A stretch of DNA of 64,000 nt, from NCBI GenBank assembly GCA_003313425.1, contig NHZP01000006.1:62001-126000 (forward strand), read 5' to 3'. This document shows, one piece after another, positions 55,730 to 64,000 of this stretch. Positions within the stretch are counted from its first letter, which is position 1; each line of letters starts with the position of its first letter. The DNA comes from Pseudopyrenochaeta lycopersici. Its lineage: Eukaryota > Ascomycota > Dothideomycetes > Pleosporales > Pseudopyrenochaetaceae. Position numbers and translations under genes: made by a program. The notes beneath the pieces are model-generated. The model searched no databases. It saw only the letters and a program-made list of their open reading frames with translations, and was not told the DNA's origin.

Positions 55730-56923
55730 CTACAAGTTGGCTCTCTGCTGTCGCCTGCCTTGCTCGTCAAAAGTAATCTGCTTCCCGCTTACTAGAGCTT
55801 CTTGCAGCCACGCTCCAATCTGGACTGCCTTGACCGCATTCTGGAACTCCAACGGAACCGGTGTATCATCCAAACAAGCTGCGGTGAATTCATTCGCCTC
55901 TTTAATGAAGCCGCCCTCAAACCTACCCCAATAGTCGCCAGGAACCTCCCTGGTAATGCCCCCGTTATGGTAATAGTTGACGAGGTTCTTCTGCGGGTTA
56001 AGGTTGACTGTGAGCTTGCCCTCTGTGCCAATGATCTCAGTTACGTCTTCTTGGCCATGAGGCATCATGCGGGAGGCATAATAATGCGCAATTCGACCGT
56101 CCCAGAACTCAACTATGCCAACTGCGTTATCATAGTCGTTGTATTGCTTCAGTCCAGGCTGTGTAGCGACCACTCCGTACGCAGAGATGGACTTGGGGAC
56201 AATGTGCGACCCGAAGAACCAAAGGGTGAGGTCAATGTCATGGACGGACATATCGACGAAGACACCGCCGGACCAGGCAGCGTAGGCTACGAAAAAGCCT
56301 AATTCAGTCAGTTCAAGCCCCCACGAATAATATTGTGAGGGAGATACTTGCCGCTTGGATCATGCTTGTCACAAGTCTGGCTTCTCAGGATGGTCGGTCT
56401 GCCAATCTTGCCCTGCTCAATCTTCTGCGCAACGTCCTGGTAGCTGTCATCGAAGCGACGAGAGAAACCACACATGACCTTGAGATGAGGCTTTTTCTTT
56501 GCTGCATCAACAACGTCCTGGCACTATACCTCCATGTTCAAGTCAGCATTGTCGCACAGTGCAAAAGGCCATGTGCAGCGGAGGTAATGTACGTACCACC
56601 TTGACGCTGGTAGACAACGGCTTCTCGCACAATACATGCAGATCCTTATCCATAGCCTTGATCGTTTCTTCGGCGTGTACGCTGGTCGCGGTACCAATGA
56701 CGACGGCATTGAGGCCAGAGTGTGTAAGCATCTTGTCATAGTCATCATACAGCGTCACGCCAAATGGCTCGAGGTGCTGTTTTCCCCATGAGATTTCCTT
56801 TGGGTCTGGGGAGAAAGCAGCAACGAGCTCAGCGCGAGGAGTTTTGTTCAGGATGTTGAGGGCGTGTCGCGCGCCCATGCGTCCTAGGCCGGCTACGGCG
56901 ACTTGAAGTCTCGTTGGTGCCAT
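55730..56923 (-). CDS. Gfo/Idh/MocA oxidoreductase, myo-inositol 2-dehydrogenase-like
   Basis: Exons 56923-56597, 56523-56352 and 56298-55730; 355 residues. The second intron (56351-56299) begins GCAAGT, a GC-AG intron, and is needed to give HDPSGFFVAYAAWSGGVFVDMSVHDIDLT. N-terminal Rossmann fold: VAVAGLGRMGARHALNI; then LHVLCEKPLSTS with the catalytic-region Lys, and the substrate-side D and H in VDMSVHDIDLTLWFFG. The family oxidises myo-inositol or related polyols or sugars with NAD(P). Cytosolic, no targeting signal. A TATATAAG element lies about 110 bp upstream. An inositol-type transporter gene at 46-47.8 kb suggests a shared substrate. Confidence 0.92.
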
Positions 56924-57565
56924 TATGTGATAAGGAAGGCTAGAGAATCGCGGAAATTCGAAGTATCAAGTAGCGCAGAGGACGAAATGAAGATAATGGG
57001 ATAAAAAATTTGACTGCAATTTGAATGTGTCTTATATACATTTTGTGCGCTGTACTATCGGCTATCGTGCAGATATTCGGAGGAGGTTTTTGCTTCAGTA
57101 GCACCCATGCTTCAGCGGGCTCTCATTGGTGAACCAAAGACTATGGGAGAGGGATTGTCGACCACAGGTGGTTGTAGGAAGCTATAAGGACGCACCTATG
57201 TATCATTCCGTACCAAGCGGGCCCGGAGGAGGTTTTGGCGATGTAAAATACAAAGCGTATGCACGACAGACGTCAAGCGCCGTTGTTGAGATTCCGCGGG
57301 GCGAAATTCCCCGCACTCTTAGTTGAAGAATGAGAAGACTGGCAAGTCTGCCGAACGGGAGAAACACCTTTCTTAACAGAATGGTGTTATTATTCCTGCT
57401 GCTATTCTTCGTAATCTTTAGCTCTGTTTAATCTTAAGGATAATACTTTTCCGTCAGGGCTGCTACCAAACTGCTTTCAGGAGGCGATGGACAGAGCTGT
57501 GCCAGGCCGAAGGAGCCGTCCGCACTTGCATATACTCTCCACACGGCAGTGCGGAGCGCATTACT
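56924..57565. other. Intergenic, no gene seen
   Basis: Promoter of the dehydrogenase (TATA-like element near 57031-57040) followed by featureless sequence. Confidence 0.5.
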
Positions 57566-57617
57566 ATGTCTGGCAGTCTTCACCAACAAGATATTCTAGA
57601 CTTCAACCATCCGATGA

Positions 57618-59865
57618 CCATCGGAAAAGCGCCGAACCCGCCTAGCCAAGGCTGCGCACTGGTAAGCTCCGACCCAAATACTCCAGACAAAGTTCGGGTG
57701 CGTGTGCGGGGTAATCGGCCTTGTTGGACACCCCAGTGTAACAAAATGGGCTCGATTTCCCGTAATCAAAAACGGCAATTCTGTCATTCGCCCTCTCACG
57801 CCATCAGGATTGCAGTTCTGTGAGATTGGAAGCACAGGTACGATGAGACAGCGCAGTGGATGGTTAGTGCCCCTTGCCGCGGAGCAGATTCAGCCTTCCA
57901 TGAGACTGTGCTAAGTACCTGCGTATAGCAAGGCTTGCCGTGAACGTCATATCAAATGTATGGGAGACCAAACTGTGATACTATCATTCGTGCTGAGAGG
58001 CTATACCAGGCGTGAAACTCCGCGACTCGGAGAAGTGCAAGTATTGCACAGAGAGAAAAAAGCCGTGTATTCGCGGTAATGCATTTCGCTTCCGGCCTGT
58101 CAAGGCAGTCAAGTTCAATGCTGGCGAAGACATCGGATCTGCCGAACAATCCCTCGAGTTCCGCATCGGGCAGACTTGGGTGAACATTCCCAGCTCATGT
58201 ATGTTTAGATCCTTTCTGCAGACAAGCCGAAAAAGCAACTAATCGGTGCGCTTGGAAGTACACTTTGTCACGCCAAATACAGACGGTGATGAGGATGACT
58301 TCGAGGTTGAGGAAAACATCGCCGTGGATTTAGGAGTCGAACCAGAGACCACTTCTGAAGAGTCTAGCAATGCCTCAAGGGCACCTCAGTCGAGCGAGGC
58401 CCTTAACGACGCCTTGAGCGATAACTCTCTGTCATTCCACAACCAGTCCTCTTTCACAAACATTTCGGTGCCTGTCTTTGACGGCCCCAACGATCTACCA
58501 TCTATTCATGATGTCCTCAATCCTCACATTTCTCCCACAATCATAACGCCTTCTAGCACCTACACCACGCAACAACACCAACTCCCACTCCAACACACTG
58601 CCTCTCCAAACGATCTAATACCGCACGCAAATAGTTGGCACGGGAGCCCAGCATCCAACCATCGTGCATCGCAGTCTCCAAACGTTGTCAAGAAGAGCCC
58701 GCTGGGATCTAACAACATATCGCCTTACAACTCATCGGCTTTCAGTCCATCGTCTGCTCTGGCTGTTAAATGGCCGGTCAACAATACCTATGAAGCGAGG
58801 CTTTTCCATCACTACATCGTGTACTGCACTGACTGGATCGATGTCTGCGACTCCAGACGGCACTTTCAAAAGGACGTACCCAAACGTGCAGCTCATTTTC
58901 CTGTAATCTTGAATGGTATTCTTGGGCTGTCGGCACGGCACCTATGGCTAATGGGCAAGGTGGAGCAAGACTGGTCGCAGCCATACGTCGATCAGTGCCT
59001 TCAAGCGCTCATTGTAGCCCTTGAGGATCCACTTGCACATTGGGATGAAAATTTCTTGGTGGCGGTCATATTGCTGCGACTACACGAGGAGATGGGGGAT
59101 GCAGATGATCAATGTCACCACTTTGGTACCGCACGCATACTCAACAGTATATCTTCCTTTGCAGCAGACGGTGGTCTCCGCGAGTCGGCAAGCTGGGTTT
59201 CGCTGCGGCAGCATATATACGTCTCACTCACCACACAACAACCACTCAACCTCAGTCTGGACAACTACCGGCACTCATCTGTCTTCCGCGAATTCGATGA
59301 CGAAGCTTGGGCAAATCGCGCCATCTTCCTCTTCGCCACTGTCCTCCAAGCCGTCTTCGAGGACACTAGCAATGGCATTAGCCGAGAAAAGTGGCAAGAG
59401 TTACACGACGATGTAGATGAATGGGATCGTACTAAGCCCTGGACTTTCTCGCCTTTCCACATTGAGTCTGACGCTGGCGAAAAGTTCACTGGCTCGTGGC
59501 CGGAACTACCCTGCGCTCAGGGCGTCGTTGCAGTCGGCCTGCAATACTACCATCTATGCAAGATCCTTCTCACTATATACTCACCCAATGCCTCGCTGGT
59601 TGGACTAGCGGGTGTGCGCGCGCGGAAAGCCACTGACGCTACGATACGGAAACACATTCGCATCACTATCGGATACGGCGTCAGCAACTCTCACTGCGGA
59701 AACGCAATGTTTCAAGGTAGCCACATCTTGAGCGCATGTGGCGCATACATTGTTGATGAGAAAGAGCAGCAGGCTTGTGTGGAGTATTTGACTGGGCTGC
59801 AGAGACTCATCGGGTGGAGAACAGACAAGGTATTAGGGGATTTGAAGGAACAATGGGCTAATTGA
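57618..59865 (+). CDS. Zn2Cys6 transcription factor, 5' end unresolved or frameshifted
   Basis: I can follow four exon pieces: up to 57661, 57929-57957 (29 bp), 58010-58198 and 58259-59865. Splicing rebuilds KRRTRLAKAAHC/KACRERHIKC/VKLRDSEKCKYCTERKKPC, a complete C-x2-C-x6-C-x9-C-x2-C-x6-C cluster after a basic arm, then GNAFRFRPV, WVNIPSS/LHFVTPNTDGDEDD and an acidic, Ser-rich linker. The rest (about 59000-59865) is a fungal TF domain with helices such as ILLRLHEEMGDADD and CKILLTIYSPNASL. The first piece has an in-frame TGA at 57615-57617 and no ATG after it; the ATG frame MSGSLHQQDILDFNHPM (from 57566) is offset by one base. So either a start exon was missed or one base has been gained or lost near 57617. 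Lies between an inositol-dehydrogenase-like gene and a quinate-permease-like gene. Confidence 0.78.
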
Positions 59866-59993
59866 TTGCACAATGAGTTGAAATAATGTATGATTACTAG
59901 CTGAGATGATAAGTACAGCCAGGAGTGCTTCGCTGGGCGCTAACGCTGTAAAACGGCCAAAAAATATCATCGAATCCCTTCAACATCTACCAA

Positions 59994-61659
59994 CTAAACT
60001 GCCTCCGTTCGATTGACCTGTAAATGTCCAACTTTCTCATTATGCTCGCTCTCATCATCCACAACCTTGCGGTCTGCCTGTGCAATAAACTCCTCTCTCT
60101 TCTCAAAGCCAAATAGCTGATCCATTTGATCCATACGCAGACCCTTGGTATCATGGATGAAGAAAAAGGCATAGATACTTGCACAGATGAGTGCAGTAGC
60201 AAAGAATACGTATACGCCCCACTGCATGCTGGTATACATTTGTGGTAGTGCCTTGGTAACCACCAAAGTCCAAATCCAGACCGACGCCGCCGCCCAGGGT
60301 CCCGAAATGGACCTCAGCGACGCCGGGAAGATCTCAGAAGAGATAATCCATGGTAAACCATTTGCTCCGAAGCTCCAAGCTGCTCCAAATATCATGATCA
60401 TTGCAGTTGCGCCCTTGCCGCCGGCGACTGTTGAACCCGACATGGGTTGTCCGACCTTTGGCTTACCGATAGCGATGTAAATGGCGAGGTAGTATTGACA
60501 GAAGGCGCAGATGACAGAGGAAAGAATCCAGGGCCATTTGCGGCCAAACTTGTCGATAAACCATGTGAAGAAGATGATGGAGCCGCCAGCCTTGATGATT
60601 CCGTACACACCAGTCCAGAGAGTAACGTCAGAGAGACCAATAGATGTGAAAATAGTTGGGCTGTAGTAATTGATAGCCGCCGCACCTGACCAAGCCTGCC
60701 ACATGAACATGAGGAAGACGAGCAGGAAGCGGTTGCGCATGCCTGGCATTGCGCCCTCCCTGGCAGCGGCCTTGATGGTATTGAGGAAGGTCGTGTGCTT
60801 CTCACCAACGAGCAGTGCTGCACGCTCCTTGGCAATTTCATTGCGGACGAACTGCACATCTTGCGCAATGTAGGGGTGGTCCTCGGGCAGGTTGCGGAAG
60901 TAGCTGTATGTCTTCAGAGCCTCGGCATCACGGCCGCGCTTCAACAGCCAAGTAGGAGACTCTTTTAGTAAGGGGATCATTACTGCCAGGAGGCCGGCAG
61001 GGATCAATTGAACAGCCATAGGGATCCTCCAGGCAACTGACTTACTCCTGTCCATGTTGTGTACAATGCCGTAATTGATCCAGAAGCCAATAACGGCTCC
61101 CGTTTGATAAAACGATTCGAAAAATCCAGTCAGTCGTCCACGAATAGCAGGTGGAGAGATCTCAGCAATGTAGATTGGTGATACGGCTGCAATACCGCCG
61201 ACGCCCATGCCTGTGAAGAAGCGACCAGCAAGGACAAGACTGAGCTGGTTCTTGGGAACTGTGCAGAGAATAGCACCGAAAATAAAGATAGTATCGGCAA
61301 TAATGACAGTCATACGGCGACCCAGAAGCTCAAGGAACGGATACATGAAGAGGGCTCCAACGAGACCTCCTGCAGAGTAGATGGATGTAATGTTGCTGGT
61401 GATTTCATTCTTGTTTGCTGCTGTAATTCCGAAGTCGCGCTTGAAGGAATCGTGCGTGATTGTAGTGCCGATGAATGCTGAATCATAGCCATATGCGAGC
61501 ACACCCATCGAGATGACAAGTGCAGCCATGTAGACTCTCCAGTTGTACTGCGTTGTGTGTTAGCCATTACCCATGACTAGTCAGACAGTGATGAAGCTGA
61601 TGACTTACAACTTCTGGAGGCGTTGGCCTATCTTCCGGCGCCCTAGCGAAACCACCCAT
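59994..61659 (-). CDS. MFS transporter, quinate permease type
   Basis: Exons 61659-61609 and 61547-59994; 534 residues. The small first exon gives MGGFARAPEDRPTPPEV and joins to YNWRVYMAALVISMGV; RPTPxEVYNWRVY is the typical start of QutD-type quinate permeases. Sugar-porter signs: GYDSAFIGTTI in TM1, GRFFTGMGVGGIAAVSPIYIAEISPPAIRGR, KESPTWLLKRGR, DKFGRKWPWIL and SEIFPASLRSISGPWAAASVWIW. Twelve membrane helices expected, plasma membrane. QutD proteins import quinate, which is turned to protocatechuate. Other substrates of the same clade (shikimate, other sugar acids) are possible. Divergent from a DapA-family aldolase gene. Confidence 0.92.
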
Positions 61660-62401
61660 GATGACTGGCGTTCAAGTCTGTCAAACCTCAAAGGCAAGGA
61701 TGAGATGTTGAAGGATGAGATGTTGAAGCTGTGAGGTGCTTCAGGCTGCGAGATGCTTCAAGCTGCGCGCTGCTGATCCCAAACCTGGGGTACTATCACC
61801 TACTTATGCGAACCTGCTGTCGGGACTGGGGTTGCAGCTCGCTTCTCCACAATAATACCTGGTCACTGGGGCAGATTCCGAGGGCTAACATCCGAGCAAC
61901 TGGACCATGGAGTGATGAGAGAACGGATCAGACCATCAGGAACCAAAGGCTTTGGCAGCCACGCGACGCCGTTCACGGTTGACGATGCCGAGGAATGAGC
62001 ATGGAGTCCCCAGTGGAGCCTCCAGGTGGCGTTTTGTTGCCCCATGGGTCGCGAGACGAGGGCAATGTGGAACATTTTTCCGCTGACTCGTGTAGTTTGG
62101 CTGTCGGCTATCGCATCGTAGCAGCAACTCTAGCACATTTCAAGTTAAGCGCACCCGACAGCAAGCGACGTCCAATCGCTAGCATCCAAAGCTATCCGAG
62201 GGCATCTTCAATGTATAGCACTAACTCTCCACAGTCCTCCACATGTGGTTGTTCTTCGGAATTGTCGGTCTTTGTATCGGAACGCGTCGCGGAATCGTAG
62301 CATTATGGTAGCAGTCAAAATGCATGCTATTCCCCCACTACGGTCGTTCCTCAAGCTCCATCCCTTTCCAGTGTCATCGCAAACCCCAACATCTTCTCAA
62401 A
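61660..62401. promoter_or_regulatory. Divergent promoter region, quinate-permease-like / DapA-family aldolase
   Basis: 742 bp between divergent start codons, containing an imperfect tandem repeat close to the permease start. Short frames here have no motif. Confidence 0.5.
61695..61777. repeat. Imperfect tandem repeat, 15-17 bp unit, about five copies
   Basis: Units: aaggatgagatgttg twice nearly identical, then aagctgtgaggtgcttc, aggctgcgagatgcttc and aagctgcgcgctgctg. It lies 36 bp upstream of the permease start, in its leader or core promoter. Confidence 0.6.
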
Positions 62402-63446
62402 ATGCCTTCCAACGAAACTTATGCCAATGGCAGTAGCAATGGCACCACCAACACTTACTCGTTTCCACCAGGCATTCATGTTCCATCATTGACCTGGTTC
62501 AAGAATGACTCAAATCAAGAAATCGACTGGGACGTCCAAGAGAAGCATTTCGAGTTCCTCATCTCAAATGGTCTCCATGGCATCGTCATTGCGGGTACAA
62601 ACGGGGAAGCAGCAACCTTATCATCGGCTGAGAAGACACAACTCGTACAAAAGGCACGGAAAACTGCTCAGAGACTTGGACGCGGTGATTTACCTATCGC
62701 AATTGGCGGCGTAGCAGGTTGCACCAAAGACGCCATCCAGCAAACAATCGAGGCAAAAGATGCAGGCGCAACGGCTTACCTCGCCCTCGTACCATCATAC
62801 TTCCACTTCGCCATGAATCAAGACGCTATTGTTGCCTTCTTCCAAGAACTTGCCGATGCTTCACCGATTCCCATCATTCTCTACAACTTCCCCAACGTTG
62901 TCGCTGGCTTAGATATCAACTCTGAGATGCTGGACATTTTGGGCAAGCACAGGAATATCGCAGCGGTAAAACTTACATGCGGTGGTATTGCCAAGGTTGC
63001 AAGAATCTCAGCTTCCTTCAAAAAGTCCGAATTCGTGGCATTAGCCGGCCAAAGCGACTGGCTCATCCCCGCATTGAGTGTCGGGGGTGTTGGAACCATC
63101 ACCGGTGTTGCCAACTTATACCCAAAGGTAGGAAGGAACCCCTACTAGTTACCTCTTGATCAGAACACGTACTGACAAACGACAGACTTGCGTACATATG
63201 TACAACCTCTACCAGCAAGGCAAGCACGAAGAAGCCTCTGCTCTCCAAATCAAGCTCTCAGTCACCGAATGGGGTTTCGGCAAAGGCGGCATCAACGGGA
63301 CCAAGTATGTAGTTGCACACAAGAGGGGATATCCTGAGACGAGTGCAGACTGCAGGAGGCCGTACCCAAGGTACACAGACGCAGAGAAGAGGAAATGGGT
63401 TGTCAACCAGGTCTCGGGGTTGGATGAGATTGAAGCTTCGTTGTAG
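62402..63446 (+). CDS. DapA/DHDPS-family aldolase (2-keto-3-deoxy-acid or 4-hydroxy-2-oxoglutarate type)
   Basis: Exons 62402-63127 and 63186-63446; 328 residues. MPSNETYANGSSNG is taken as start; an in-frame ATG at 62324 would add 26 residues. TIM-barrel class I aldolase of the DHDPS family: GIVIAGTNGEAATLS (65-70 is the GTTGE equivalent), Tyr161 in IILYNFPNV, and the Schiff-base Lys190 in AAVKLTCGG. In fungi such proteins cleave 2-keto-3-deoxy sugar acids (galacturonate, rhamnose pathways) or 4-hydroxy-2-oxoglutarate rather than make dihydrodipicolinate, because fungi produce lysine by the aminoadipate route. Divergent from a quinate-permease-like transporter, suggesting uptake and breakdown of a sugar or cyclitol acid. 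Confidence 0.9.
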
Positions 63447-63756
63447 AAGGAAATCAAAATAGAGTAGACGAGCATTTGCATATAAGGCGCTGGGTTAGGG
63501 GCTTCATAAGTTCATATTTGATGGTATTATGCAATACGATATGTTGGCATCTTCAATTTTTGCGCTTGCTTTCGTATCCGTACACAGAAATTGAATACAG
63601 AGAGAGCCAACTTGGTCCAGATACTCAAGTATTTAGAATGCAGTACGCAATTCAAGGCGTCAGCCATAGGTCTTTTGCGCTTCAATTGTGACGACTCATA
63701 GATATACAGGATAAAAGAATAGCATCAAGGTACTCCACTGCGCAATAAGCGCTCAT
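63447..63756. other. Intergenic, no gene seen
   Basis: 3' flank of the aldolase gene up to the LTR; AT-rich, no motif. Confidence 0.5.
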
Positions 63757-63970
63757 TGTGGAGGAAAACCAAAGTAGCTGGCAACAGTTATCTAGGTGAC
63801 CTATTCGGCGGACCACTGTCCTCTCAGGATGCTCGTAGGAGCCAGCTATATAATCTAATTGAGCATAGTTCGCCGTAAGGGCCAGCGCTTAGGCTGGAGT
63901 GGTAGACTGCTGCTGTACTCAGAGCGCAAAGGAGCGCGGTACAATAGGTCATGGCGCGTTGTTCGCAACA
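63757..63970. mobile_element. LTR, probably edge of a retrotransposon continuing right
   Basis: Starts TGTGGA and ends GCAACA like the solo LTR at 38903-39126 and aligns along its length. Here the 5 bases before (CTCAT) and after (CCAGG) do not match, so it is not a simple solo LTR. The following ggttatcaatcag resembles a degenerate primer-binding site of Ty1/copia elements. The window ends 30 bp later, so the body of the element, if present, lies outside. Confidence 0.7.
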
Positions 63971-64000
63971 CCAGGTTATCAATCAGTAAGACCGAGCTTT

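Noticed and set aside
1..64000. CRISPR arrays, rRNA, tRNA genes, polyketide or peptide synthetases
   Set aside because: Looked for on both strands; no regularly spaced repeats, no cloverleaf with a GTTCRA arm that holds up, and no synthase motifs.

Overview
This window is nuclear DNA of a filamentous ascomycete. Most genes carry short introns (about 50-70 bp, GT-AG, one GC-AG). Fungus-specific families are frequent: Zn2Cys6 regulators, HET-domain proteins, Pth11/rhodopsin-like membrane proteins, CYP53, MFS sugar and anion porters. Several secreted plant-polymer enzymes (rhamnogalacturonan acetylesterase-like, CE1 esterase, trypsin) suggest a plant-associated Dothideomycete, perhaps Pleosporales; that placement is inference. 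I placed exon borders by hand from splice consensus, reading frame and family conservation.

Left part (1-14.4 kb): two convergent intronless cysteine-peptidase-like genes of bacterial character (1.3-3.4 kb); a Dal5/Tna1-type transporter divergent from a class II aldolase/adducin protein (4.0-7.6 kb); a secreted metallo-beta-lactamase-fold protein; a Zn2Cys6 regulator whose true first exon lies upstream of the long reading frame; and a rhodopsin-like membrane protein.

Accessory part (14.4-28 kb): a Tourist/PIF-Harbinger-type MITE with a TTA duplication, a complete HET-domain gene, an alpha/beta hydrolase with Cys at the nucleophile position, a second HET-domain gene lacking its 5' half, a nearly intact 3.1 kb hAT transposon with perfect 21-bp terminal inverted repeats and an 8-bp duplication, and a decayed cytochrome P450.

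Secretome part (28-45 kb): GNAT-like protein, rhamnogalacturonan acetylesterase-like SGNH hydrolase, CE1 esterase, a small membrane-anchored protein, a trypsin, a solo LTR with a 5-bp duplication, a BIM1-like copper-protein homologue on a membrane stalk, and a probable GPI-anchored cysteine-rich wall protein.

Metabolic part (44.8-63.5 kb): AsaB/CmcJ-like oxygenase-family protein, myo-inositol-type transporter, NADPH-cytochrome P450 reductase divergent from a CYP53 benzoate 4-hydroxylase across a 584-bp shared promoter, a Zn2Cys6 regulator, a myo-inositol 2-dehydrogenase-like protein, a second Zn2Cys6 regulator with an unresolved or broken 5' end, a quinate-permease-like transporter, and a DapA-family aldolase. 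Together these look like a catabolic neighbourhood for plant aromatics (benzoate, quinate) and polyols. The window ends in an LTR related to the solo LTR, probably the edge of an element continuing to the right.
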